A program made the position numbers and the translations under genes. From Corynebacterium riegelii (lineage in GTDB: Bacteria > Actinomycetota > Actinomycetes > Mycobacteriales > Mycobacteriaceae): a DNA stretch of 64,000 bases. Where the stretch lies: contig NZ_CP068159.1 in NCBI RefSeq assembly GCF_016728505.1, positions 1,302,001 to 1,366,000 of the forward strand, read 5' to 3'. The notes under the pieces were generated by a model that had not been told where the DNA came from, made no database searches, and saw nothing but the letters and a program-made list of their open reading frames with translations. This document shows positions 47,961 to 57,367 of this stretch, piece after piece. Positions within the stretch are counted from its first letter, which is position 1. The number at the start of each line of letters is the position of its first letter.

Positions 47961-49067
47961 ATGCAACCGGAGACCCAAGCTCGCATCAAGGAACTCGAAA
48001 CCACCCTGCAGACTATTGAGCAGGTGATGGACCTCGACGCCATGGCGCAACGCGTCCGCGAGCTTGAACAGCAGGCACAGGACCCCTCGCTTTGGGACGA
48101 TCCTTCGCACGCCCAACAAGTCACCACCGAGCTATCCAACGTGCAGGCGCGCCTGAAGAAGGTCACGTCGCTGCGCTCGCGTTTGGATGACCTGCCGGTG
48201 ATGTACGAGCTTGCCGAAGAGGAAGGCGACGCCTCCATGGCAGACGATGAGCTTGCCGAGATCACTGCGGCAATCGAATCGCTTGAGGTGCAAACGATGC
48301 TTTCCGGCGAGTACGACGAGCGCGAAGCCGTGGTGAACATCCGCTCCGGCGCGGGTGGTGTGGATGCGGCAGACTGGGCGGAAATGCTGATGCGCATGTA
48401 CGTGCGCTGGGCTGAAAAACACGGCCACAAAGTAGATGTCTACGACATTTCCTACGCCGAAGAAGCCGGCATCAAATCCGCAACGTTCGTGGTGCACGGT
48501 GAATACATGTACGGCCAGCTCTCCGTGGAGCAGGGCGCGCACCGCTTGGTGCGTATCTCTCCCTTTGATAACCAGGGGCGCCGCCAGACCTCATTTGCTG
48601 AGGTAGAAGTGCTTCCCGTGGTGGAGCAAACCGACCACATTGACATCCCGGATGCAGACATCCGCGTGGACGTCTACCGTTCCTCCGGCCCGGGTGGCCA
48701 AAGCGTGAACACCACCGACTCCGCGGTGCGCATCACGCATATCCCAACCGGCATTGTGGTGACCTGCCAAAACGAGAAGTCCCAGATCCAAAACAAGGCG
48801 TCTGCGCTCAACGTGTTGCAGTCCAAGCTTTTGGAAAAGAAGCGCCAAGAAGAAAAGGCCGAGATGGATGCTCTCGGCGCTGGCGGCAACGCAAGCTGGG
48901 GCAACCAGATGCGTTCCTACGTGTTGCACCCGTACCAGATGGTCAAGGACCTGCGTACGGAGTACGAAGTGGGAGATCCCCAGAAGGTGCTCGATGGGGA
49001 TCTCGATGGCTTCCTCGAAGCTGGCATTCGCTGGCGCATGGCGCAGCTGCAAACCGAGTCACAATAG
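47961..49067 (+). CDS. prfB: Peptide chain release factor 2
   Basis: 368 aa from the ATG at 47961 ([12 protein letters not shown]); an ATG two codons upstream is equally possible. It has stop-codon recognition SPF near residue 201 and catalytic [12 protein letters not shown] near 244. There is no internal UGA frameshift site near codon 25, so expression is not autoregulated by programmed +1 shifting. It opens the prfB-ftsEX-smpB block. Confidence 0.96.
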   Translation: MQPETQARIKELETTLQTIEQVMDLDAMAQRVRELEQQAQDPSLWDDPSHAQQVTTELSNVQARLKKVTSLRSRLDDLPVMYELAEEEGDASMADDELAEITAAIESLEVQTMLSGEYDEREAVVNIRSGAGGVDAADWAEMLMRMYVRWAEKHGHKVDVYDISYAEEAGIKSATFVVHGEYMYGQLSVEQGAHRLVRISPFDNQGRRQTSFAEVEVLPVVEQTDHIDIPDADIRVDVYRSSGPGGQSVNTTDSAVRITHIPTGIVVTCQNEKSQIQNKASALNVLQSKLLEKKRQEEKAEMDALGAGGNASWGNQMRSYVLHPYQMVKDLRTEYEVGDPQKVLDGDLDGFLEAGIRWRMAQLQTESQ

Positions 49068-49096
49068 TCACACCCGTAACAGGTAGAGTGGTCGGC

Positions 49097-49783
49097 GTGA
49101 TCCGCTTTGACCATGTGACCAAGTCGTACCCAACGTCGACACGGCCCGCCCTGGATAATGTCTCGCTTGAGATTCCAGACGGGGACTTTGCCTTTCTTAT
49201 CGGCCCGTCCGGTTCCGGCAAGTCGACGTTTTTGCAGTTGATGATCCGTGAGGAAAACGTCACCTCGGGCGATATTTGGTTCAACGATTTCCACGTCAAT
49301 GCGCTCAAGGGCAAGGACGTGAACAAGCTGCGCCAGGCTATTGGCTACGTCTTCCAGGATTTCCGCCTCCTGCCGCGGCTGAACGTCTACGACAACGTTG
49401 CCTTTGCGCTAGAGGTCATTGGTATGAAAAAGACCAGGATTGCCAAACTGGTACCGGAGGCGTTGGAGTTGGTGGGCCTGGCGTCCAAAAGCACAAGGAT
49501 GCCCCATGAGCTCTCGGGCGGTGAGCAGCAGCGAGTGGCGATTGCGCGCGCGTTTGTGAACAAGCCGAAGCTGATGCTGGCGGATGAGCCGACGGGCAAC
49601 CTGGATCCTGATACGGCAGATGAGATTATGGCGCTTTTGGCGCGCATCAACAGGCTGGGCACGACCGTGGTCATGTCCACGCACAACGCGCGTGCGGTCA
49701 ACGACATGCGCAAACGTGTCATTGAGTTGGATTTGGGCAAGCTTGTGCGTGATGACGCCAACGGTGTCTACGGGAGGGCATAA
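49097..49783 (+). CDS. ftsE: Cell division ATP-binding protein FtsE
   Basis: 228 aa from the GTG at 49097 ([13 protein letters not shown]); a GTG three codons upstream is the alternative. Walker [10 protein letters not shown] near residue 36, signature LSGGEQQRV, Walker [12 protein letters not shown] near 160. With FtsX it activates peptidoglycan hydrolases at division. It ends directly before the ftsX ATG. Confidence 0.95.
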   Translation: MIRFDHVTKSYPTSTRPALDNVSLEIPDGDFAFLIGPSGSGKSTFLQLMIREENVTSGDIWFNDFHVNALKGKDVNKLRQAIGYVFQDFRLLPRLNVYDNVAFALEVIGMKKTRIAKLVPEALELVGLASKSTRMPHELSGGEQQRVAIARAFVNKPKLMLADEPTGNLDPDTADEIMALLARINRLGTTVVMSTHNARAVNDMRKRVIELDLGKLVRDDANGVYGRA

Positions 49784-50686
49784 ATGAACTGGGGCTTTAT
49801 CTTCCGCGAGGGCATTAAGGGCCTTGGCCGCAACATCACCATGACGATCGCGCTGGTGATTACTACCGCCCTGTCGCTGGCGTTGGTGGGCACGGGCATT
49901 TTGATGTCGCGCGCGACTGCTGAGACGAAGAACCTCTACCTTGACCGCGTTGAGGTCATGGTGGAGCTGGACGAAGAGATTTCGGCCAATGACCAGGACT
50001 GTTCCTCCGAGGCCTGCCTTGAGGTGCGTGACAAACTGCAGAGCGACGATCGGGTGGAGCAGGTGACGTTCCGCTCCCGCGAGCAGTCCTACGAGCGTTT
50101 CGTGGAGCTGTTCCAGGACACCGAGCCGGACCTGGTGCGCGAGACCAGCCCGGAGGCGCTGCCGGCGGTGCTACACGTGCGCCTGAAGGATCCGGGCGAC
50201 CAGGGCCCGATTAGTGAGATTGCCACCATGCCGCAGGTCAGTGTGGTTACCGATCAGGCGGATACCGTGCGCCAGGCGGCGAAGACGATGGACACCTTCC
50301 GCAACGTCACCTGGATGGTGGCGGCCGTGCAGGGGTTGGCGGCGCTGTTTCTCATTGTGAATATGGTGCAGTTGGCGGCGTTTCACCGTCGTGAACAAAT
50401 CGGCATCATGCGCATGGTGGGCGCGTCCCGGTGGTTCACCCAAGCCCCGTTCGTGCTTGAAGCGGTGCTTTCTGTGCTCATGGGGTCGGTCTTGGCCACG
50501 CTGTTGGTATGGGTTGGCAAACGTTCCGTTATTGACTCCATGCTGGGGGAGCTCTACGCCTCGCAGCTGGTTGCGCACGTGCCGGATTCTGCGGTGTTTG
50601 TGGTGTTGCCGCTGGTAGGACTTGGTGCGATGCTGATCGGCGGGCTGGCCGCGCAGGTGGCGCTTCGTTCCTACGTGCGTAAGTAG
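49784..50686 (+). CDS. ftsX: Cell division protein FtsX
   Basis: 300 aa. N-terminal membrane helix, an extracellular domain of about 120 aa with one Cys pair (DCSSEAC near residue 66), then three helices, with REQIGIMRMVGASRWF before the third. Usual partner of FtsE; controls cell-wall hydrolases of the RipC/NlpC type in actinobacteria. Confidence 0.95.
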   Translation: MNWGFIFREGIKGLGRNITMTIALVITTALSLALVGTGILMSRATAETKNLYLDRVEVMVELDEEISANDQDCSSEACLEVRDKLQSDDRVEQVTFRSREQSYERFVELFQDTEPDLVRETSPEALPAVLHVRLKDPGDQGPISEIATMPQVSVVTDQADTVRQAAKTMDTFRNVTWMVAAVQGLAALFLIVNMVQLAAFHRREQIGIMRMVGASRWFTQAPFVLEAVLSVLMGSVLATLLVWVGKRSVIDSMLGELYASQLVAHVPDSAVFVVLPLVGLGAMLIGGLAAQVALRSYVRK

Positions 50687-50702
50687 TAGACTTTGGACAC
50701 TT

Positions 50703-51197
50703 ATGGCCAAGAAAAAGAAGTCCAAGCTGAGCAATTCCGGGGTGCTTGCCACTAACCGGAAGGCTCGCCATGACTACAACATCTTGGATTCCTGGGAGTG
50801 CGGCATTGTGCTGCAGGGTACCGAGATTAAGGCGTTGCGCGAGGGCAAAGTCTCCCTCGTGGAGGCCTTCGCAACCATTGACAACGGCGAGGTCTGGCTG
50901 CGCAACATGCACATTCCGGAGTACTCGCGCGGACACTGGACGAATCATCCTCCGCGCCGCACCCGCAAGCTGCTTATGCACCGCCGGGAGATTGACTCCC
51001 TGGAGGGCAAGCTTCGGGACGGCAACCGCACCCTCGTCCCCCTCTCCCTCTATTTGAAGGACGGGCGCGCCAAGGTCGAACTCGGCCTTGCGCAGGGTAA
51101 ACAGGATTATGACAAGCGCCGTGACATTAAGCGCCGCACTGAGGACCGTGAAATCACGCGCGAGCTGGGCCGCAAGCTGAAGGGGATTAAGGCGTAA
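50703..51197 (+). CDS. smpB: tmRNA-binding protein SmpB
   Basis: 164 aa: NRKARHDYNILDSWECGIVL near the N-terminus, EVWLRNMHIPEYSRG near residue 62, and basic tail KRRDIKRRTEDREI. It delivers tmRNA to stalled ribosomes. The ssrA gene follows 700 nt downstream, separated by an SDR gene. Confidence 0.96.
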   Translation: MAKKKKSKLSNSGVLATNRKARHDYNILDSWECGIVLQGTEIKALREGKVSLVEAFATIDNGEVWLRNMHIPEYSRGHWTNHPPRRTRKLLMHRREIDSLEGKLRDGNRTLVPLSLYLKDGRAKVELGLAQGKQDYDKRRDIKRRTEDREITRELGRKLKGIKA

Positions 51198-51200
51198 ACG

Positions 51201-51851
51201 ATGAAGAAGACTGCACTGATTACGGGTGCCACCCGCGGCATTGGTCGCGCGATTGCGCAAGAGTTGGGCAAAGACCACCACATTTATGCAGGTGCTTCGG
51301 CCGATGCCTCCGAGGTTGTCGCCGCGCTGCCAAGCGCTGAGCCGTTCGTTGCGGACCTGACGGATACCGATGCGATTCTGCGTGCCGCTTCCCAGATCGA
51401 GCAGCTCGATGTGCTCGTCCTTTCTGCCGGCGTGATGGAGCATGGCCCGCTGGAGCAGCTCGATGACGCCGCGTGGCGCAGGATGATGGAGGTCAACCTG
51501 TTCGCGCCAGTCACCCTGACTCGCGCATTGCTTCCTGCTTTACGACGCCAACGTGGCCTCATCATCACCCTCAACTCCGGCGCCGGCTTCCACGGAATTG
51601 CAGATAACTCCGGCTACTGCGCCTCCAAGTTCGCACTCCGCGGCTTTACTGAGTCACTGCAACTTGAAGAAGCCGGCAAGATCCGTGTGACCTCTTTGCA
51701 CCCAGGACGCACGGACACCGACATGCTCGCTGGTGATGACGCGTTGCCGAAGATGCCCGCCACCGAAGTGGCCAAAGCTGCGCGCCTTGCGGTTGACGCC
51801 GGGCCCGATGCGGTGGTGGAGTTCTTGCGCGTGAGGCCGTCGGCAAGCTAG
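51201..51851 (+). CDS. Short-chain dehydrogenase/reductase
   Basis: 216 aa Rossmann oxidoreductase with TGATRGIG at residues 9-16, LVLSAGVMEHGPLE near 70, catalytic Ser and Tyr-x-x-x-Lys in SGYCASKFAL near 140. It begins 3 nt after smpB and precedes ssrA. Substrate unknown; the stop overlaps the likely ssrA promoter. Confidence 0.88.
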   Translation: MKKTALITGATRGIGRAIAQELGKDHHIYAGASADASEVVAALPSAEPFVADLTDTDAILRAASQIEQLDVLVLSAGVMEHGPLEQLDDAAWRRMMEVNLFAPVTLTRALLPALRRQRGLIITLNSGAGFHGIADNSGYCASKFALRGFTESLQLEEAGKIRVTSLHPGRTDTDMLAGDDALPKMPATEVAKAARLAVDAGPDAVVEFLRVRPSAS

Positions 51852-51854
51852 AGT
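51825..51854 (+). promoter_or_regulatory. Candidate ssrA promoter
   Basis: TTGCGC, 18-nt spacer, TAGAGT. The -10 matches strong corynebacterial promoters. It lies in the end of the SDR gene, about 34 nt before the mature tmRNA end. Confidence 0.4.
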
Positions 51855-51887
51855 GCTTCTTTACCTACGTTTTCTCGTAGTGGACAT

Positions 51888-52275
51888 GGGGTCGATTCTG
51901 GTTTCGACTTCATCTACTTAGCCAGGGGAAGCGTGCCGGTGCAGGCAGGAGACCACCGTAAGCGTCGCTGTAACTAATAAACGCAGAGAAGAACTCTCAG
52001 CGTGACTACGCCCTCGCTGCCTAATAAATAGAGCTAGCGACCTGCGTGTCCGTCAGGCCGGGGAAGTCCCCGACCCGGTACCTGGCGTCGACTTAGGGGA
52101 CTTGCCTTCCGGCCCTGTCAGTGGGGCCTTGGAAGGGACACCTTTCACTGACTGGGCCCGTCATCCGGACATGTTCGTCTGATCCGGAGGGCCGAGTAGA
52201 GATTCTGTGCGAACTGCGCACGGAGAAGCCCTGGCGCGGTGGTGAAGGACCCGGGTTCAATTCCCGGCGGCTCCA
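51888..52275 (+). ncRNA. ssrA: Transfer-messenger RNA
   Basis: About 388 nt. The 5' end GGGGTCGATTCTGGTTTCGAC pairs with 3' CGGCTCC to form the acceptor stem, and the T-arm GGTTCAATTCC is present. CCA is not encoded in full. The tag frame at 51983-52024 reads AEKNSQRDYALAA then TAA, the C. glutamicum-type tag. It rescues stalled ribosomes with SmpB. Confidence 0.97.
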
Positions 52276-52284
52276 CTGAACACA

Positions 52285-52315
52285 AGCCCCCAGACCCTCA
52301 CGGGCCTGGGGGTTT
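52285..52315. terminator. Bidirectional terminator between ssrA and the RhuM-like gene
   Basis: A long GC stem (AAGCCCCCAGACCC opposing GGGCCTGGGGGTTT) separates the two convergent genes. It provides T-runs in both directions. Confidence 0.85.
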
Positions 52316-52316
52316 C

Positions 52317-53390
52317 TCAGTCTGGTTTTCTCCGTGGGTGGAGACGTTTCCTTTGGGAGATCAGTTTTCGATCTGCTTCTTTAAGCGCCTCGATGAGATC
52401 GTTTTCGGCTTCGCGATGCTCAATCCCTTTACGTCCCGTGTCGTAAAGGCTATAGCGGTCCTCAGCGAGCTTATTTGCGTCTTTGCGTGTAATGCGGCCG
52501 TGATCGTTCAGTGGTTCGTAGTCATTGAACTCGATGAACTGGTCTGCCTTGTCCAGCCAGTCAGACATGTGGATAACTTTACGACGTTCGGCCTGGTCCT
52601 GGGCGTAGTTGAGGAATCCGGATACGAGGAAATTAAGCCGCCGCAGTTCATCATCAGTGAGGTAGTTTTTCGCTGTCGTGACGTCACCTTTGCGTACGAC
52701 CCCGCCTTTCCAGTTGGTCAGGCCGAGATTGTCAGCAGATGGGTCGCAGCGGGTGGCGATGATCTCGGCGGCAGTATTGCCGGTGATGGCGTAGTGGAGC
52801 TTGTCCTGGATCTTCGCGAAAAGGTAGTGGGTGCGTTGACTGTTGGCATCATAATCGTCCGCAAGGGCAATGATGTTGCGCAGCTCGAGGTAGAGTCGCG
52901 CTTCGCTGGAGCGGATATCTCGGATGCGCGCGAGGAGCTCGTCAAAGTAGTCCACACCGAGAGGGTCTTTCAGCTTCTCGTCGTTAAGGGTGAAGCCTTT
53001 GATGAGGTACTCCTTGAGGACAGTGGTTGCCCAAGAGCGGAACTGCGTTCCGCGGGGCCCACGTACGCGAAAGCCCACGGCCATGATGGCATCGAGGTTG
53101 TAGTGTTCAGTGGAGCGAGTGACGTTTCGATCTCCTTCAGTTCGAACTGTCAAGAATTTCTTAATAGTTCGATCCCTGCTCAGTTCGCTATCCGCATAGA
53201 TGTTTGTAAGGTGCGAGCTGATATTGGCACGTGTGACATCGAAAAGCTCGGACATTTCGGCCTGGGTCATCCAAACTGAGCCATCGATAAGACGTAAGTG
53301 AACTTCGGTCCGACCGTCCTCCGTGTTGTAGATGACGAACTCGCCTGTGGAATCGGTGTGCGTTGTGAGGGGTGATCTGGAGTTTTTCAT
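52317..53390 (-). CDS. RhuM family protein
   Basis: About 357 aa from the ATG at 53390 (MKNSRSPLTTH), an alternative start lies 8 codons upstream. Family features: GSVWMTQAEMSELFDVTRANISSHLTNIY near residue 45, then HYNLDAIMAVGFRVRGPRGTQFRSWAT near 95. The first part resembles a phage-antirepressor/HTH domain. RhuM proteins are island-borne with unknown biochemical role. Location abutting the ssrA 3' end, a common integration site, supports acquisition. Confidence 0.85.
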   Translation of the reverse strand: MKNSRSPLTTHTDSTGEFVIYNTEDGRTEVHLRLIDGSVWMTQAEMSELFDVTRANISSHLTNIYADSELSRDRTIKKFLTVRTEGDRNVTRSTEHYNLDAIMAVGFRVRGPRGTQFRSWATTVLKEYLIKGFTLNDEKLKDPLGVDYFDELLARIRDIRSSEARLYLELRNIIALADDYDANSQRTHYLFAKIQDKLHYAITGNTAAEIIATRCDPSADNLGLTNWKGGVVRKGDVTTAKNYLTDDELRRLNFLVSGFLNYAQDQAERRKVIHMSDWLDKADQFIEFNDYEPLNDHGRITRKDANKLAEDRYSLYDTGRKGIEHREAENDLIEALKEADRKLISQRKRLHPRRKPD

Positions 53391-53745
53391 AACGGTGTTA
53401 GTCCTCGTGTTCATTGTTGCTAGTTGATGGTCACTTTAGTCAGCTGCCGTGTCGGACAGGTTGAAGTAGCTAAGGCCTCTCGTTTGCTTTCGTTTCCCCG
53501 ATATTCAAGCGCATTGGCTGATACCAACCAGGTGATCATGGGTTTGATTGAGGGCGACACCAAAGCCAACACGTTTTCTAGGGGTCTGTTGGTGTCGGGG
53601 TTGGGGCGACGGTGGCGTCGATAAGCAAAAGGAGCCCCCGCCGGACGGTGGTGTGGAGGGCAAAACTCGCTGGTCAAAGCGATGTCAGCGGGTTTTACGT
53701 TTCTTCTGACGTACATTACAGGTGCCGATTTTAAAATTTTGGGGC
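53391..53745. other. Non-coding region with hairpin between RhuM-like and lipoprotein genes
   Basis: About 355 bp. I see no convincing gene: short open frames exist on both strands but lack ribosome sites and known motifs. Positions 53662-53696 form a hairpin (AAAACTCGCTG opposing CAGCGGGTTTT), terminator-like in both directions. Confidence 0.5.
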
Positions 53746-54432
53746 ATGAATCGCACGTTCAATGCACGACTGGTTGCCGTATGTGCCGCGGGCTTGCTCG
53801 CGGGATGTGGTGGCGCGCCCGAGACCGTGACGGAGACAGTGACGGAAACTGTTGGTGAAACGGTTTCGCAGCCTCCTGCTTCGGAGTCAGCTCCCCAACC
53901 TGATTCTGAACCTACTTCCGCACCTAGTTCTGTGCCTGCTTCTGATCCTGCTGAGCCCGAGCACGGCGTGCCTGGCGCCCCGCTAGCGTATCCAGGTGCA
54001 GGTGGCCCGATTCCGTCGAATGCTCGCCCGATAGCAACGGTGAAGAGCTATGAAGGCATGGATGTTGAGTACGCAGTGTTTACTGCGCCTTCCGGAAACA
54101 TCGGCTGCATGATGAATCTTGAAAATCCCCCGATGTTCGACTGCGGTGTCGAGTCCTACATGGAAACGGAACAGTACGGCATCGGTGAACTGGGGATGCC
54201 TCGCTGGATGGTCGAGGTATTGCACGGATACGTCCGTGAGCAGAATGAGCCCCCGCTGTACTCGGATTTGGTGTGGCCTGAGGGCTCACCTTCTGCCGAG
54301 GTAGTGCAATACGGCGAGGTGGTCTACCACGGACCCTTCGTCTGTGCGGTGGAGGAAACGGGCGTGACCTGCTGGGATTCCGAAAGTGGCAGGGGAGCGT
54401 GGATGGAGCGAGAAAACACGGTGTTTTTCTAG
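53746..54432 (+). CDS. Putative surface lipoprotein
   Basis: 228 aa from the ATG at 53746 (MNRTFNARL). Lipobox LLAGC near residue 20, then ETVTETVTETVGETV repeats and a Ser/Pro linker to about 70. The folded domain contains FTAPSGNIGCMM and CVETG-type cysteine stretches, two disulfide pairs likely. The GNIGC motif occurs in many actinobacterial lipoproteins of unknown function. Confidence 0.75.
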   Translation: MNRTFNARLVAVCAAGLLAGCGGAPETVTETVTETVGETVSQPPASESAPQPDSEPTSAPSSVPASDPAEPEHGVPGAPLAYPGAGGPIPSNARPIATVKSYEGMDVEYAVFTAPSGNIGCMMNLENPPMFDCGVESYMETEQYGIGELGMPRWMVEVLHGYVREQNEPPLYSDLVWPEGSPSAEVVQYGEVVYHGPFVCAVEETGVTCWDSESGRGAWMERENTVFF

Positions 54433-54556
54433 CTTCTAGTTTCCCTGTTTTTGCTGGTCAGGGGCGTGTGTGATCGGTGAGTATACTGAATGCAACCGCT
54501 AGTGTGTCTGCCGAATGCATAAACGAAAATTAATGCAATAAATCCTGGGTTAGGCC

Positions 54557-54586
54557 TTGCGTGTCGAATGATTTGTCGGGTATAAT
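54557..54586 (+). promoter_or_regulatory. Promoter of HNH gene
   Basis: TTGCGT, 18-nt spacer and a perfect TATAAT -10. It lies about 45 nt upstream of the HNH start; transcription would begin near 54593. Confidence 0.6.
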
Positions 54587-54629
54587 TAGGGCAACAAAAT
54601 AAAGGGCAAAGCAGCAATGGGGGTACACC

Positions 54630-56126
54630 GTGGGCGAACCATACTTCCGCACACAGCGGCCAGATGATCCACGCGGCATCCGCGGTCAACGTATCCGCGA
54701 CGTGTACTGGGATGAATTCGGCCGCTTCGCCATCCCTGGGGCAAGTATTGATGACTTCGAAGTGGAAGTAGTGGCCATCGGGGAAGCAACTGGGTGGGCT
54801 AAAAGCGTGGTTGAGCAAGCCATCTTCTCGCATGCACGCCTGCAGCACTTACCGCAGCTTCGTGCCTTGCAGGCTGAAACGCGTGTGATGGATCTGCAGC
54901 ACCTTCGCTCGATTGATGTCGCGCTGGCTGAACTCGGTCCAGAGATTACTGATGAGGCCTATGCCGAGTTCGACGCAATGCTTACAGCTACGTTTACTCC
55001 GAAGCGGCCTGGGCAAAACGCACCAAAAACCACGATGATTACTCGTCGTATCCGGGAGATGATTAAACGGATTGACCCAACGTGTGCCTATCAGCCGAAG
55101 CGACGTCAGCAACGTGTGGCTCAAGCACATGCTGGTGATGACGTGTTGACGTTTGAGGAATCTGCATACACCGGGACTGTGAAAACGTTGGTCACATTGT
55201 CGACGAACCCGTTGACTGCGCGTGTGGTGCGAGAGCATGTGTTGGCTACCGCACGGGAGCATAAAACATCGATGGCTGATGCGATGGTGAAACTGCTTTC
55301 GGGTGAGATCACCCCAACAAAAGCCACGCTGCATGTGTTTGTGCCGAAGGGCCGTAAGGCTGGTGGTCCAGCCTATGTGCCAGGGGTTGGGGCACTGACT
55401 CCGGAAGCCACCGCAGCACTTGATGACCTGCTGGCAACAGCAAAGGTCACAGAAGTAGATATGGAGGCAGAACTCCAAGCGCTCACCGACAGTTACACCC
55501 CAACTGAAGCAATGCGTCGCGTGGTGTGTGCTCGTCATACGCATTGTGTGTTTCCGGGGTGCAACGTCCCGTCCCAGCTATGCCAGTTGGATCACCGGAT
55601 TCCGTTTGGCCAGGGTGGTAAAACCACACCGAGTAACTTGTATCCGTTGTGTCAAAAGCATCACAACTTGAAGACCGATAAGCGTGGTTTCTATGTTCCG
55701 GATCCGGATACGGGTGAAATCTTGTGGCTGTTTTCCAATGGCACCTATGAACTGACCACCCCAGATAGCTTGATCGACTACAACACGCACGCCGCGGCCC
55801 CACGGTGGAAGAGCAACCTTGAACAGGTATGCCAGCGTCGTAGTCGAGTCGCGCAGTTTTACGCCAAGGGTCACAAAATACTGGACGATTTTGATAACCA
55901 CCACGATCTTGAACAGGCCAATGCTCAGATCGCAGCGTTGGAGGAAGAATACGGCCTTATATTCCCGATCAAGGCGGTGCTGCCGGAGCCGGTGAGGGAA
56001 CCGAAAATATCAGACTTTTTCGGGCCGACACCGCCTGTCCGAGAACCTGAGGATGGTTGGGACGAAGAATACGCACCGGAAGACGAATGGCCAGAAGAAA
56101 TACAGCAGTTAATTTACAACCGCTAG
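54630..56126 (+). CDS. DUF222/HNH endonuclease
   Basis: 498 aa from a GTG. The N-terminal DUF222 region covers residues about 1-280. The C-terminal HNH motif has CVFPGCNVPSQLCQLDHRI near 310 and CQKHHNLKTDK near 345, with zinc Cys pairs. This abundant corynebacterial family often occurs in many copies; it is suspected to be mobile, and its DNA target is unknown. It follows the lipoprotein gene after an AT-rich gap carrying its own promoter. Confidence 0.88.
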   Translation: MGEPYFRTQRPDDPRGIRGQRIRDVYWDEFGRFAIPGASIDDFEVEVVAIGEATGWAKSVVEQAIFSHARLQHLPQLRALQAETRVMDLQHLRSIDVALAELGPEITDEAYAEFDAMLTATFTPKRPGQNAPKTTMITRRIREMIKRIDPTCAYQPKRRQQRVAQAHAGDDVLTFEESAYTGTVKTLVTLSTNPLTARVVREHVLATAREHKTSMADAMVKLLSGEITPTKATLHVFVPKGRKAGGPAYVPGVGALTPEATAALDDLLATAKVTEVDMEAELQALTDSYTPTEAMRRVVCARHTHCVFPGCNVPSQLCQLDHRIPFGQGGKTTPSNLYPLCQKHHNLKTDKRGFYVPDPDTGEILWLFSNGTYELTTPDSLIDYNTHAAAPRWKSNLEQVCQRRSRVAQFYAKGHKILDDFDNHHDLEQANAQIAALEEEYGLIFPIKAVLPEPVREPKISDFFGPTPPVREPEDGWDEEYAPEDEWPEEIQQLIYNR

Positions 56127-56251
56127 TCCAAGATGGGTCGTTTTGCCTCAAAGCGTTGATGGTTAGGTTGTAAGCTTCACGCTGTGACCTTTATGTTCAC
56201 GAAAGCGCGGGGGTAATGCTTGAAATGTAGGTGTGCATGCCCTAAGGTAGG

Positions 56252-56270
56252 CGAGGTAATCCTAACCTCC
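56252..56270 (+). promoter_or_regulatory. DtxR-like iron box of the siderophore importer
   Basis: 13 of 19 positions match the DtxR consensus, including AGGT and the right half CCTAACCT with conserved core spacing. It lies 22 nt before the lipoprotein ATG. Weaker than the box at 3670, so control is likely but looser. Confidence 0.6.
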
Positions 56271-56291
56271 ACACTTAAGAGAAGGACGAAC

Positions 56292-57335
56292 ATGATCCGT
56301 TTTTCCCGTACCGCGCTCGTCGCAGTAGTCACCGCAAGTGCCCTCGCGCTTGGCGCTTGCTCCTCCACGGAGTCTGCCTCCGAGGCTACCTCCAGCACCG
56401 CTGCTGAGGCTTCCGAAGCAACCACCTCTGCAGCTGAAGCATCGAAGGCTTCTGAGTCTGCAGACGGCACCGTAACGGTCACTGACAACTACGGCGAGAA
56501 GACGGTGCCGGTTCCGCCGAAGCGCGTCGTCGCTTTGGATAACCGCTCCTTCGAGCTGCTGGACGCCTGGGGTGTCAAGCCGGTTGCTGCCGCGCGTGCG
56601 CTGGTGCCGAAGACCATCCCGGGCTTGAAGGATGATGAGAGCATCGTGGATATCGGCAACCACCGTGAGCCGAACCTCGAGGCAATTGTTGCTGCTGACC
56701 CGGATGTCGTCGTCTCTGGCCAGCGCTTCAGGAAATACGACCAGGAGATTGAAACGCTCGTTCCGGACGCAGTGCTGCTGGAGTTCGAACCTCGTGAAGG
56801 CGAGCCGTTCGATCGTGAGCTGATCCGCCAGACCCTGGAGCTTGGCGAGGTCTTTGGCAAGCAGGCCGAGGCTGAGAAGGTTGTTGAGGACTTCACTAAG
56901 GCAATCGTTCGCGTGCGTGAGGCGTACAACCCGGAGCAGACCGTCATGGGTGTGAACGTCTCGGGTGGTGAGATTGGTTACGTTGCACCGGGTGTTGGCC
57001 GCGTCTGGGGGCCGCTGTTTGACCTGATCGGTTTCACCCCGGCACTGGAGATTGCTGGAGGTACGAACGATCACCAGGGTGACGACATCTCTGTTGAGGC
57101 GATCGCTGACTCTAACCCGGACTGGATTCTGGCGCTTGACCGCGACGCTGCAGTCAAGGAAGGCTCCCCGGCAGCGCTGAGCGTGCTGACTGACTCCGCT
57201 GCGCTGAAGAACGTGACCGCGGTGAAGGAAAACCACATCTACGTCGCACCGAATGACACGTACACCAACGAGTCGATCCTGACGTACACCGAGATCCTCA
57301 ACCAGCTCGCAGAGCTTTTTGAGGCCAATAAGTAA
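56292..57335 (+). CDS. Iron-siderophore-binding lipoprotein
   Basis: 347 aa from the ATG at 56292. Lipobox ALALGAC near residue 20, an Ala/Ser/Glu-rich linker, then a PeriplasmicBP_2 fold (DNYGEKTVPVPPKRVVAL). It resembles YclQ/FatB/CeuA-type binding proteins for catecholate or mixed siderophores. It captures the ferric chelate at the outer face and feeds the two permeases downstream. Confidence 0.9.
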   Translation: MIRFSRTALVAVVTASALALGACSSTESASEATSSTAAEASEATTSAAEASKASESADGTVTVTDNYGEKTVPVPPKRVVALDNRSFELLDAWGVKPVAAARALVPKTIPGLKDDESIVDIGNHREPNLEAIVAADPDVVVSGQRFRKYDQEIETLVPDAVLLEFEPREGEPFDRELIRQTLELGEVFGKQAEAEKVVEDFTKAIVRVREAYNPEQTVMGVNVSGGEIGYVAPGVGRVWGPLFDLIGFTPALEIAGGTNDHQGDDISVEAIADSNPDWILALDRDAAVKEGSPAALSVLTDSAALKNVTAVKENHIYVAPNDTYTNESILTYTEILNQLAELFEANK

Positions 57336-57367
57336 CCCTTACCTAACATCGAGTAACGTCGTACAAC

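Noticed and set aside
47961..48060. Programmed frameshift in prfB
   Set aside because: Searched for the CUUUGA-type slip site and early in-frame UGA; the gene reads through uninterrupted.
53420..53716. 98-codon minus-strand and 66-codon plus-strand frames before the lipoprotein gene
   Set aside because: Mutually overlapping, no ribosome site, no motif; treated as non-coding.
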